Shown here piece after piece: positions 1-7,285 of a stretch of 64,000 nucleotides of DNA (positions are counted from its first letter, which is position 1; each line of letters begins with the position of its first letter). Source of the DNA: Hydrogenophaga sp. SL48. GTDB taxonomy: Bacteria; Pseudomonadota; Gammaproteobacteria; Burkholderiales; Burkholderiaceae_C. The stretch covers positions 4,340,001 through 4,404,000 of the forward strand of contig NZ_CP063400.1 in NCBI RefSeq assembly GCF_021729865.1. Reading direction: 5' to 3'. The notes under the pieces were generated by a model. That model was not told where the DNA came from. It was given only the letters and a program-made list of their open reading frames with translations, and made no database searches. A program made the position numbers and the translations under genes.

Positions 1-118
1 TGCGCATTCTAAATCCGCGTCCGGAAAAACCCCGCAGGGTTTTGCTGAAGCTGGGTCTGTCTGCTTTTGACATTCTCGACAGGAATCCCGATCTGGCAAC
101 CTCGGTTTTCCACAGCAA

Positions 119-141
119 AAGGCCGCCTCGAGGGCGGCCTT
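119..141 (-). terminator. Hairpin terminator downstream of bfd
   Basis: A 9-bp perfect stem (AAGGCCGCC / GGCGGCCTT) with a 5-base loop lies 20 bases past the bfd stop. On the minus strand it is followed by a short T run (TTTTG). A second small hairpin (AAAACCC / GGGTTTT, 26-43) lies further out. Nothing else is visible in bases 1-161. Confidence 0.6.
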
Positions 142-161
142 GGGGGCAGGGCGGTGAATCG

Positions 162-386
162 TCAAGCGGGCGTATGGGCCGTGAGCTCGGCGGGCTGCTG
201 CCGGCTGAGGTGGGCCGTCGGCTGGGACGGGCGGCACTGCATCCACACCGCGCGGGCACTGGACTCGCACTGGCCGCACTGGGTGGCCACGCCCATGTCG
301 ATCTGGATGTCATCAAAGCTCATGCCGCAGCGCGCGGCCTGGGCGATGGTTTTGTCGTTCACACGGCGGCAGACACAGACGATCAT
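162..386 (-). CDS. bfd: Bacterioferritin-associated ferredoxin
   Basis: A 74-residue [2Fe-2S] protein. Bfd docks on bacterioferritin and passes electrons to the haem so that stored iron is released as Fe2+. Four cysteines in the Bfd pattern are visible: C4 and C6 (VCVCRRVND) and C37 and C40 (QCGQC). The reading frame stays open to 443, but ATG at 386 puts CVC at the N-terminus as in the family. The gene lies just downstream of bfr on the same strand with its own Fur-like box between them. That fits expression at low iron, when the store must be drained. The C-terminal 25 residues are unremarkable. Confidence 0.9.
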   Translation of the reverse strand: MIVCVCRRVNDKTIAQAARCGMSFDDIQIDMGVATQCGQCESSARAVWMQCRPSQPTAHLSRQQPAELTAHTPA

Positions 387-414
387 GGTGCGGGTGGTCG
401 GGAGATTGAGTTCA

Positions 415-437
415 CGAATGATAATTGATCTCATTCG
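415..437 (-). promoter_or_regulatory. Fur box upstream of bfd
   Basis: Inverted repeat CGAATGA / TCATTCG (7 bp each arm) around a core AATGATAATTGATCTCATT at 417-435, close to the Fur consensus of GATAAT-type hexamers. It sits about 30 bases upstream of the bfd start, inside the bfr-bfd gap. Confidence 0.7.
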
Positions 438-485
438 TTTCAACTCAAACCCGCACCCTCCACGCGGTCTTGGGCCGACGAAAGG

Positions 486-962
486 TCAGCTCGGCTCGCC
501 CATCTGGCTTTGCAGGTAGTTGGGCAGGCCGACCTTCTCGATCAGTTCCAGCTGGGTCTCCAGGAAGTCGATGTGCTCTTCCGTGTCGTCCAGGATCTTC
601 ATCAGCAGGTCGCGGGAGACAAAGTCGCGGGCCGACTCGCAGTACGCCACGCCGTCCTTGATGGTGGCCTGCGCGCCGCGCTCCAGCGCGAGGTCGCTGC
701 CCAGCATCTCCGGCACGGTCTCGCCGATGTTGAGCTTGCCCAGGTCCTGCAGGTTGGGCAGGCCGTCGAGCATGAAGATGCGGTCCATCAGCCAGTCGGC
801 GTGTTTCATCTCGCCGATGGATTCGCTGTATTCCTTCTTGGCCAGCTTGTCCAGGCCCCAGTGCTTGAGCATGCGGTAGTGGACAAAGTACTGGTTGATG
901 GCGGTGAGCTCGTTCTTGAGCTGGGCCTGCAGGTGGCCGATGGCCTGGGTGTCGCCTTTCAT
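486..962 (-). CDS. bfr: Bacterioferritin
   Basis: 158 residues, the normal length for the haem-binding 24-mer ferritin that oxidises and stores iron in the cytoplasm. It opens with MKGDTQAIGHLQAQL and keeps the haem ligand Met52 (GEMKHADW). Ferroxidase ligands Glu18, Glu51, His54, Glu94 and His130 are visible. In an ungapped comparison with E. coli Bfr (from memory) the residue at 127, normally Glu of ExxH, is Thr here (DDTEEHID), so the second iron site may be altered. The gene is upstream of bfd on the same strand. The promoter region is shared with the divergent Fur-boxed operon at 1113. Confidence 0.95.
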   Translation of the reverse strand: MKGDTQAIGHLQAQLKNELTAINQYFVHYRMLKHWGLDKLAKKEYSESIGEMKHADWLMDRIFMLDGLPNLQDLGKLNIGETVPEMLGSDLALERGAQATIKDGVAYCESARDFVSRDLLMKILDDTEEHIDFLETQLELIEKVGLPNYLQSQMGEPS

Positions 963-1055
963 GGAGCGTCCTTTTCTGTGTGTGGAGGGGAAGACAGCGC
1001 TCCATTGTCCTCATTCTCCGGGTCTCTGACATGGTGGATTCGCACAGCTATTCAA

Positions 1056-1072
1056 ATGCGAATCATTCGCAT
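1056..1072 (+). promoter_or_regulatory. Fur box between bfr and the 1113 operon
   Basis: ATGCGAATCATTCGCAT is a perfect 17-base palindrome (8-bp arms, one central base), the 7-1-7 type Fur operator. It lies about 40 bases upstream of the start at 1113 and about 95 bases upstream of bfr. Confidence 0.75.
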
Positions 1073-1112
1073 ACAATGGCCTGAGCCCACCCTGCACCTC
1101 ACGGAGAAACCC

Positions 1113-1439
1113 ATGCACGACACCGCCTGCGAAGCCTGCGCAATGGACGACGAAGCGCACACCTTGCCCAGCGTGGAGGCCCTGACGGCGGGCACGCTGG
1201 CGCTGATGACGGGTTACGCCCAGTCCGCCACCGAGTGCCCGCACCGCGGCCTCTTGGCCCGCAAGCTGCTGTCCAACCTGTTCTTCCTGTCCGAGCACCC
1301 CCATGTCTCACCGCCGATGCGGGCCATGCTGGTCAATCTGCGCGCGCGCTGGCAGCCGGCCGCAGAGGCCGCGCCCGCGGCGGGGTCGGAACGCCAGCCC
1401 TCGCCGCTGTGGCACGCCGCACCGGAGCACGTGCAATGA
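1113..1439 (+). CDS. Hypothetical protein, first gene of Fur-boxed operon
   Basis: 108 residues; I do not recognise a named family. The N-terminus is cysteine-bearing (CEACAMDDE). A helical middle section (residues 30-75) has ECPHRGLLARKLLSNLFFL and then SPPMRAMLVNLRARW. There is no signal peptide or membrane segment. I chose ATG 1113 because it follows a GGAG-like ribosome site and starts just after the Fur palindrome. The frame is open far upstream only because it is antisense to bfr. Its stop overlaps the next start (ATGA), so translation is probably coupled. The operon position implies a role under iron limitation, which is inference. Confidence 0.7.
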   Translation: MHDTACEACAMDDEAHTLPSVEALTAGTLALMTGYAQSATECPHRGLLARKLLSNLFFLSEHPHVSPPMRAMLVNLRARWQPAAEAAPAAGSERQPSPLWHAAPEHVQ

Positions 1440-1906
1440 GCGCCGCGCCAGGCCCTTCCCAAGCCAGCTCGCAGGGCGAAGGTCCCCCCGTGAGCACCGC
1501 CCCCGCCCTGCGGGCCATCGAGATCAAGGCCTTCGTGCCGGCCAAGGACTTTGAGCTGTCCAAGCGCTTCTTCACCGACCTGGGTTTCACCCAGCGCTCC
1601 GAAGGTGGCGGTGTCGCCTATTTCAATGTCGATGGCTGCGCCTTCCTGCTGCAGGACTTTCACGAGCCGGCGCTGGCCGACAACCTGGTCATGCATGTGC
1701 TGGTGCCGGACGTGGCGGCATGGCGTGCGCACGTGGAGGCGCAGGACCTGGCCGGGCGCTACGGCGCGCGCCTCACGCCGGTGGTGGAGCAGCCCTGGGG
1801 CATCACAGAATTCGTGCTCATCGACCCGTCCGGCGTGTGCTGGCACATCGGCCAGAACACGCCGGGTTTCCAGCCGGTGGGCCGCCTGCCCGACCCGCTC
1901 CCATGA
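1436..1906 (+). CDS. VOC-family (glyoxalase/dioxygenase fold) protein 1
   Basis: 156 residues. From residue 22 the sequence reads like one vicinal-oxygen-chelate unit: IEIKAFVPAKDFELSKRFF, then DLGF and a glycine-rich turn, VHVLVPDV-type strands, and FVLIDPSGVCWHIGQN at the end. The last segment is the usual second metal-ligand and C-terminal strand of glyoxalase/bleomycin-resistance proteins. Its substrate cannot be told. ATG 1436 overlaps the previous stop; GTG 1491, with GCGAAGG before it, is an alternative start that removes a disordered 18-residue leader. The next gene overlaps its stop by ATGA. Confidence 0.85.
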   Translation: MSAAPGPSQASSQGEGPPVSTAPALRAIEIKAFVPAKDFELSKRFFTDLGFTQRSEGGGVAYFNVDGCAFLLQDFHEPALADNLVMHVLVPDVAAWRAHVEAQDLAGRYGARLTPVVEQPWGITEFVLIDPSGVCWHIGQNTPGFQPVGRLPDPLP

Positions 1907-2112
1907 CACCGAACCCCGCCCATGAGTCCCATGGGGTCACCCTCACCGTGCGCGAGCGCCTGGTGCAGATCCGGGCCGAAAAGGCCCTCGGTTCCGCGCC
2001 GGCCTGGCTCGGGGCCGGCAAGCGCTGGATGGCGTTCGCGGCGGGGGGCTGCGCCTGCGGATGCGGGCAGGCCACCGAGCAGCCCACTGGCCGCCGCGCG
2101 GCCCGCCGCTGA
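1903..2112 (+). CDS. Small hypothetical protein with a CACGCG cysteine cluster
   Basis: 69 residues. It starts with ATGA overlap on the preceding VOC gene, a strong sign of a real coupled gene. A charged helix (TVRERLVQIRAEKAL) is followed by a tryptophan-rich turn (APAWLGAGKRWMAF) and a cysteine cluster GGCACGCGQA. The rest of the C-terminus is disordered. The three cysteines in CACGC could bind metal, but they do not fit a named zinc or iron motif. No family recognised. Confidence 0.6.
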   Translation: MTPNPAHESHGVTLTVRERLVQIRAEKALGSAPAWLGAGKRWMAFAAGGCACGCGQATEQPTGRRAARR

Positions 2113-2160
2113 CACCGTGCCAGGCCATCCCAAGCCAGCCCGCAGCAAGAAGGTGTGTCC

Positions 2161-2640
2161 ATGAGCCTGGTCCTGCGCACCCCCGATCTGCCGCGCGCCG
2201 TGGCCGACTACACCGGCGTGCTGGGCTTCGAGTGCCGGCAGCACATCCCGGGTGTGCTGGCGGTCGTGGTGCACGGGCCTTTGCAGCTGCAGCTCTGGGC
2301 CTGCGGCGCCCGGCCCGGCCGCTGGGAACACGCCGATCCGCGCGACACAGGCTTTGCGCCGGGGCACCACAGCGTGGTGGTCACCCACATCCACGCGCTG
2401 CACGCCAGCCTGCGCCGCGCCAGCTTGCGCGGTGTGCGCACCCATGTCGCCGGCACGCAGCCGCTGCACGCCAGCCGGCTGGACGCCGAAGGCCCGCGGC
2501 TTCAGCCCTGGGGCGCCTGGGAATTTGCGTTCCACGACATCAATGGCCACGTGCTGCACTGCGTGGACTGGGGCCTGCCCCAACACCGCCCGGCCGGCCA
2601 GATGCTGCTGGACGGCGACCCGCTGGAGGACGGCGCGTGA
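2161..2640 (+). CDS. VOC-family (glyoxalase/dioxygenase fold) protein 2
   Basis: 159 residues. It shows a typical VOC opening (LVLRTPDLPRAVADYTGVL), a middle strand with histidines (FAPGHHSVVVTHIHALH), and an end WEFAFHDINGHVLHCVDW that matches the last VOC strand (F-x-D-x-x-G-H). It is a second, divergent VOC protein in the same operon as the one at 1436. ATG 2161 has AGAAGG 7 bases upstream; GTG 2155 is in frame but too close to that site. Substrate unknown; residues that could bind metal are visible. Confidence 0.85.
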   Translation: MSLVLRTPDLPRAVADYTGVLGFECRQHIPGVLAVVVHGPLQLQLWACGARPGRWEHADPRDTGFAPGHHSVVVTHIHALHASLRRASLRGVRTHVAGTQPLHASRLDAEGPRLQPWGAWEFAFHDINGHVLHCVDWGLPQHRPAGQMLLDGDPLEDGA

Positions 2641-2702
2641 GGCGCACCCCGGTGGCGTGTCGCCGCCGATCCTGCTTTTCACCACCCCAGGGAGTCCACA
2701 CC

Positions 2703-3182
2703 ATGAACATGTCTCCGTCCCCCGAACATCCGCTGTCGCTCGCGGGCCTGGTGGTCCGCCACGACAGCACCGCGGTGCGCGAACTCCTGCGTGAGCACGG
2801 CGCGCTGCTGCGCCAGCTGGGCGGCCTGCAGCGGCGCATGGGAGAGGTGCAGCGGGCCGAGCGCGAGCGCGCACGCGAGCTGGAGGCGCAGAACCTGCGC
2901 CTGCGCGCCGAGCTGGTGGTGCTGCGCACCGGGCTGCTCTGGGGCCTGGGGACGGGCGCCGTGGGGCGTCGGGCGCGGCCACCGGCGCGCGACAACCACG
3001 CGTTCGACCCGGCCTTGCGCGCGGCACAGGCCGTGATCTGCCAGACCGGCTGCGTGGGCCACGCGCACCCCTGGCTGGAGGCCGATGGCCAGTGCCGGCG
3101 CAGCGGCCAGGCCTGCGAGCGCCCGGTGGACGAAGCATACGAAGCACACGCGCTGGGCGCGAGCGATCCGGCACCGCGCTGA
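2703..3182 (+). CDS. Coiled-coil protein with a short DUF2325-like cysteine motif
   Basis: 159 residues, last gene of the Fur-boxed operon. Residues about 25-75 are a charged coiled coil (LLREHGALLRQLGGLQRRM and on). The C-terminal part carries AVICQTGCVGHAHPW followed by C-RRSG-C. This matches, with one extra residue, the core motif of the DUF2325 protein at 18509 (VICQVGCISHNAYW, then C-KRHG-C). The remaining N-terminal half of the DUF2325 domain is absent. It therefore looks like a reduced relative with the cysteine/histidine centre kept. Function unknown. Confidence 0.75.
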   Translation: MNMSPSPEHPLSLAGLVVRHDSTAVRELLREHGALLRQLGGLQRRMGEVQRAERERARELEAQNLRLRAELVVLRTGLLWGLGTGAVGRRARPPARDNHAFDPALRAAQAVICQTGCVGHAHPWLEADGQCRRSGQACERPVDEAYEAHALGASDPAPR

Positions 3183-3212
3183 CGCCCTGGCGGCACTCGC
3201 GGGCCCAGCCGC

Positions 3213-4307
3213 TCAGCCAGTCCAGCGTTGCCAGTGGTTGTCGAACTGCAGCCGCGGCGGCGCCTGGGGCGCGGCGGGGGCCAAGCGCGGGGGTTGGTCG
3301 CCCTCGCCCGCCACGAGCACACCCTCGTCGCCGCTGGCCCACCAGGGGGTGGCCGCCGCGGACGGTGCCGAGGCCAGGGCATAGGCCGTCTTGTGCACCA
3401 GGCTGTTGGTCCAGCCTGCGTCGGCGCCGAACAAGGCCAGCGCATCGGCGCGCGGGCAGCTCACCACAAAGCCGCCGCCGGGGCGGGCGCAGATGTCGCC
3501 GCCGTAGCCGGCCAGCGCGGGCTGTGCCGTTGCGGCGTGCAGGCCCTGCCCGTCCCACACCGCCAGCACCGGCGCAGCGACGCGGGCGGCCTTGTCCGGG
3601 TGCTCGGCCTGCAGCGCGATGCCCACCGTGCGCGTCACCGGGTCCCAGGCGAGGTGCCGGATGCTGAGCCAGGGGTCGTCGAGCCGCCACTGGCCGAGCA
3701 ACGCGCCGGTCTGCGGGCTCAGGGCCACCAGCGACGCGTCCATGCGGTCCAGCGCGCGCTTGGCGCGGCCGGTTTCGGGCAGGGTGGGAATGCCGCCGTT
3801 GGCCACCACCAGCGTGCCGGCCGGCCAGTCGCCCACGGCCTGCGGCAGCGCCAGCAGCGCGTGTGGGTCCATGCCGTGCGTGGGCCATTCGGCGGTCTTC
3901 TCCAGGCTCTTCGGGTCGCGCAGGCCCAGGCAACCCGACGCGGTGTCGAGGTCGGTTTCGGTGGTCCAGAGCTGACGGCCGTCGGCGCTGGCGAGCACGT
4001 GGCCGTTGAAGCGGCGGTCGTCCGCCGCCCAGTGCCACTGGGTCTTGCCGCTCGCCGGGTGCCAGCGCAGCAGCCAGTCGCCGGGACGGCGCGCCACCGC
4101 CAGCACGCTGGCGCCCCGCTCCACCAGCAGGCCATGGGCGCGCGTGGGCACCGGCAGCGACCGCTGCACCGACCACTGCCGAGCCGCCACCTCCACCAGC
4201 CCGACACGGTGCTCGTCCGGCGTCTGCCACGCCGCCAGCAAGGTGGTCGAAACCGAAGGCGCCGCCCAGGCTGAGGGCAGCATGGCACTGCCCGCAGCGA
4301 GGAGCAT
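3213..4307 (-). CDS. DUF1513 protein (iron-operon partner of imelysin)
   Basis: Periplasmic beta-propeller-like protein of the DUF1513 family, usually found at the end of imelysin/DUF1111 operons. Matching segments include GHVLASADGRQLWTTE near residue 100 and PHALLALPQ. The coordinates use the first ATG (4307). That start gives a signal core MLLAAGSAMLPSAWA but drops the upstream codons SRRQ, which look like a twin-arginine motif. The frame is open to 4559 without another ATG after the repeat element at 4459-4541, so a TTG (4427) or GTG start is likely. Last gene of the imelysin operon. Confidence 0.8.
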   Translation of the reverse strand: MLLAAGSAMLPSAWAAPSVSTTLLAAWQTPDEHRVGLVEVAARQWSVQRSLPVPTRAHGLLVERGASVLAVARRPGDWLLRWHPASGKTQWHWAADDRRFNGHVLASADGRQLWTTETDLDTASGCLGLRDPKSLEKTAEWPTHGMDPHALLALPQAVGDWPAGTLVVANGGIPTLPETGRAKRALDRMDASLVALSPQTGALLGQWRLDDPWLSIRHLAWDPVTRTVGIALQAEHPDKAARVAAPVLAVWDGQGLHAATAQPALAGYGGDICARPGGGFVVSCPRADALALFGADAGWTNSLVHKTAYALASAPSAAATPWWASGDEGVLVAGEGDQPPRLAPAAPQAPPRLQFDNHWQRWTG

Positions 4308-4458
4308 CAACTGACGACGAGAAAGGCCGGCAACAGACGAGAGCGATGAGGAACTGTGTTCCGAAAGGCGCTGGGTCCGGCGAGCAATACCCTCGACCGA
4401 AAGCGCCGCAGCACCGACCTCGGACAACAAGTCCAGCGACCGGCGAGCAATGCCCCCA

Positions 4459-4541
4459 ACCCAGGGCACCGCCGGGCCGGCTTCGCCGGACGGCCAGTGC
4501 CGCCCCCTTGGGGGGGTGACGCCGAAGGCGGCGCGGGGGGG
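4459..4541 (-). repeat. Three-hairpin intergenic element, copy 1
   Basis: On the plus strand it reads CCAGGGCACCGCC, then hairpin CCGGCTTCGCCGG, hairpin CCCCCTTGGGGGGG, and hairpin GCCGAAGGCGGC followed by a G run. It starts one base after the imelysin stop (4543) and lies wholly inside the open frame upstream of the DUF1513 gene. Confidence 0.85.
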
Positions 4542-4542
4542 C

Positions 4543-5646
4543 TCAATCTCCATCCGCATCCGAGAAGCCCAGCGGCACGTCCAGCGCCGCCGCCACCTCG
4601 TTCTGGTACAGCACCGTCACGGCTTTCATGCGCTGGGTCAGGGCCAGCAGCTCGCGCGGGCTGGCCTGGGGCTTGAGCGCGTCCATGCCGGCGTTCACCG
4701 CGTCCAGCGCCTGGGCCCAGCGCTGGGCCAGGGCCAGCTGGCCCTTGCCCATGAGCAGCGCCTCGATGGGCACCAGCGACTGCCCGGGCTGGGGCGGCTG
4801 GGCCAGCTGCGCGGGCGTCAGGCGCGCCTGCGCGCGCAGGCTCTGCCACTGGGCACGCCAGTCGGCCAGGTTGGTCTCGCGCGTGTGGCGGGGGAACTCG
4901 ACGGCGCCGCGCCGGCCGGCGGTGCGGTGGCTTTGCAGCGGCTTCTCGATGTGCGCCCAGCGCAGGCGCTCCAGGCCGCCCAGCCACTGGTTGATCCACT
5001 CGGCAAAGGCGGTGGCGGTGTCCTCGGGCGACTCGCTCCAGTCTTTGCGGGCCAGCGCGTCGAGCGCGGCCTGCAGCTCGCGCGCCTCGACGGCGATGGC
5101 CTGTGCTGCCAGGGTGATAAAGCGGCACTGGGTGGGCGTCAGCGCGGTGTCCTGCGCCAGCAGCTGCTCCAGCGCCGGGAAACCCTTGGCGGGCGTGCCC
5201 ACGCGGTCCATGTCGGCCAGGGTCTGCGGCGCGCGGGCCAGCGCCTGCTGCAACAACTGCGGGCGGGACGGCCAGAAGTCGATCTGCCGCTGCGAACGGC
5301 GCGCCACCAGCGGCCCCACCGCCGGGCTGGACAGTGCCTGCCAGCGCAGCAGCGCCTGCTGCCACGCCGTGCGCAGCTCGGCCAGCGGGGCCTGGCCGCT
5401 GCAATGCCGCTCGCTGGTGGCGGCGAGGCCGTCGGCGGCGGTCACGAAGGCCTGCGCCAGCGGCGGCAGGTGGTGCGTGTAGATGCCTTGCAGCGCCTGC
5501 TCGCCGGTGTAGTAGGGCATGGCCAGCACCGGCGTCTGCACCGCCGGCGGCGCGGCGGCCGGCGCGCGGGGGCCCTGGGCGTGGGCGGCTCCGGTGGCCA
5601 GCAGCAGGCCGGCCGCGATGGCCAGGGCGAGGGTGGTGGGTTTCAT
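4543..5646 (-). CDS. Imelysin-family periplasmic iron protein 1
   Basis: 367 residues with a Sec signal peptide (residues 1-23, cut after AAHA). Imelysin-like proteins are periplasmic or lipoprotein iron-uptake factors with an all-helical fold. Here the family's GxHxxE motif appears as GFPALE (His replaced by Pro), and the partner segment RSQRQIDFWPSRP is kept. It starts in a TGATG overlap with the DUF1111 gene, so the two are translationally coupled. Third gene of the Fur-boxed operon that begins at 8479. Confidence 0.88.
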   Translation of the reverse strand: MKPTTLALAIAAGLLLATGAAHAQGPRAPAAAPPAVQTPVLAMPYYTGEQALQGIYTHHLPPLAQAFVTAADGLAATSERHCSGQAPLAELRTAWQQALLRWQALSSPAVGPLVARRSQRQIDFWPSRPQLLQQALARAPQTLADMDRVGTPAKGFPALEQLLAQDTALTPTQCRFITLAAQAIAVEARELQAALDALARKDWSESPEDTATAFAEWINQWLGGLERLRWAHIEKPLQSHRTAGRRGAVEFPRHTRETNLADWRAQWQSLRAQARLTPAQLAQPPQPGQSLVPIEALLMGKGQLALAQRWAQALDAVNAGMDALKPQASPRELLALTQRMKAVTVLYQNEVAAALDVPLGFSDADGD

Positions 5647-7151
5647 CAGAGCGACTCCACGAATTTCACCAGCGCATCGCGGTCACGTTTCGAGAATTTG
5701 AGCACCTGCTCCTTGGCGCCCAACGCTTCGCCACCGTGCCAGAGCACGGCTTCGAGCACGCCGTTGGCGCGGCCGTCGTGCAGCAGGCGCTGGTGGCCGT
5801 TCACGTCGCGGAACAGGCCCACGCCCCACAGCGGCGGCGTCTTCCACTGGCTGCCGCTGGCGCGGAAATCGGGGCGGCCGTCGGCCAGCTGCGGCCCCAT
5901 GTCGTGCAGCAGCAGGTCGGTGTAGGGCCAGATGCGTTGGCCGCTCACCTTGGGGCTGGTCAGGCGCGGGAAGGGCGCCTCGGCCGTCACGTAGCTCGGG
6001 CGGTGGCAGGTGGCGCACTGCGCCTGCGCAAACAGCGCCTGCCCGCGCAACACCTGCGGGTCGTCGGGCTGGCGGCGGGCGGCCGGCGCCAGGGTGGCGG
6101 TGTAGAAGACCACGTGGCCGAGCGTCTCGTCGTCGATCTCGGGCACCTGCGCGGTGGCTTGCGAAGAAGGCATCAGGCCGTCGCGGCCGCTGCGCTTGCC
6201 GCCGCCGTGCGGCGCGGCCAGGCAGTCGGTTTGCGCGGGTGTGCAGGCCTCGCGCCAGTTGACGCTGCTGGTGATGCCCATGTCGCCGTTGAAGGCGCCC
6301 GCGCTCTGGTGCGCGATGCTGCCGGTGTTGGCCTTCCAGCCGAAGCGGCCGATGACTTCTTTCTGGGCGAAGGCGTCCCACACGCGGTTGGGCTGGCCCT
6401 TGATCGCTCCGGGCGCGGCGGCCTGGTCGCTGGCGTTGCGCAGGATCTCGCTTTCGGGAATGGCCTCGATCAGGCCCAGCCCGGCCATGTGCGGCGCGAT
6501 GCGGGGGCTGACCATCACGTCCCTGGCCATGGGGCCGTAGCCGAGGTCGCTGAACGTGTAGACCGGCTGGCGCAGCGTGTAGCGCGTGCCGTCGGCAAAA
6601 CGCCCGTGAATGGGCCGGCTGCGGACGCGCACCGTGCCCTCGGGCTTCACGCCCTGGATGCCGGCGTTGTTGAACTGGTCGCCGTAGGTCGGCTCGGGCA
6701 CCACGCCGTCGTGCGGCGCGGGCGTGCCGGGCACCGAGAGGCGGAACAGCAGGGCCACGGTGTTGTCGGGCTCGGGGCCGAGCGTCTTGTTCCAGTCCGG
6801 CGGCGCGCCGCGCCCGTCCATCACGTGGCAGCCGGCGCAGGAGCGCGCGATGAAGTGCGGACCCAGGCCGTCGCGCGCGGTGGTCGAGGCCGGTGCCTCG
6901 ACCCAGTTGCGCTTGAAGAAGGAGTTGCCGATGGCAAACCGCGTGCGCTCGGCGTCGTCGAGGTTGGCCAGCGGGAAAGAAAACGCGTTTTTGCCGGTGG
7001 CGTAGACCGTGGCGCTGCCCGCGGTCTTCTCACCCAGCGGATCGGGGTCGGTGTCGGCGCTGACGCGCCCATGCAGGGCGAACACCGCCGCCCCGATGGC
7101 GATGGCCCCCATGGCTAGCGTGACCCGCGTGGCTTTGGGCAATGTGGACAT
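5646..7151 (-). CDS. Di-haem oxidoreductase, DUF1111 family
   Basis: 501 residues; exported c-type cytochrome with an N-terminal signal anchor (VTLAMGAIAIGAAVFA). Two haem sites are visible, CAGCH (RSCAGCHVMDGRG) and CATCH (AQCATCHRPSY). The family, once called thiol oxidoreductase, resembles di-haem peroxidases and travels with imelysins, perhaps handling iron redox in the periplasm. ATG 7151 is preferred to TTG 7157. There are two extra cysteines between the haems (CTPAQTDC). It follows imelysin 2, separated by a repeat element, and overlaps imelysin 1. Confidence 0.9.
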   Translation of the reverse strand: MSTLPKATRVTLAMGAIAIGAAVFALHGRVSADTDPDPLGEKTAGSATVYATGKNAFSFPLANLDDAERTRFAIGNSFFKRNWVEAPASTTARDGLGPHFIARSCAGCHVMDGRGAPPDWNKTLGPEPDNTVALLFRLSVPGTPAPHDGVVPEPTYGDQFNNAGIQGVKPEGTVRVRSRPIHGRFADGTRYTLRQPVYTFSDLGYGPMARDVMVSPRIAPHMAGLGLIEAIPESEILRNASDQAAAPGAIKGQPNRVWDAFAQKEVIGRFGWKANTGSIAHQSAGAFNGDMGITSSVNWREACTPAQTDCLAAPHGGGKRSGRDGLMPSSQATAQVPEIDDETLGHVVFYTATLAPAARRQPDDPQVLRGQALFAQAQCATCHRPSYVTAEAPFPRLTSPKVSGQRIWPYTDLLLHDMGPQLADGRPDFRASGSQWKTPPLWGVGLFRDVNGHQRLLHDGRANGVLEAVLWHGGEALGAKEQVLKFSKRDRDALVKFVESL

Positions 7152-7200
7152 GGGCAAAGAATCTCAAAGTGCAGACCAGCTGCGAACGAAGGGAAGTCAA

Positions 7201-7282
7201 CCAGAGCGCGGTGGAACCGGCTTCGCCGGGCCACTCGCGCTGCCCCCCTTCAGGGGGGTGACGCCGCAGGCGGCGCGGGGGG
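7201..7282 (-). repeat. Three-hairpin intergenic element, copy 2
   Basis: Same layout as the copy at 4459: GGAACCGGCTTCGCCGGGCC, CCCCCTTCAGGGGGG, then GCCGCAGGCGGCGCGGGGGG. It ends 4 bases from the imelysin 2 stop (7286), inside the operon, between that gene and the DUF1111 gene. Confidence 0.85.
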
Positions 7283-7285
7283 TGT

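Noticed and set aside
1..161. Partial gene at the left edge
   Set aside because: Only hairpins and an antisense frame over bfd; no coding signal.
1759..4230. 823-codon minus-strand frame
   Set aside because: Runs antisense through the VOC operon and out of frame through the DUF1513 gene; frameshadow of high GC.
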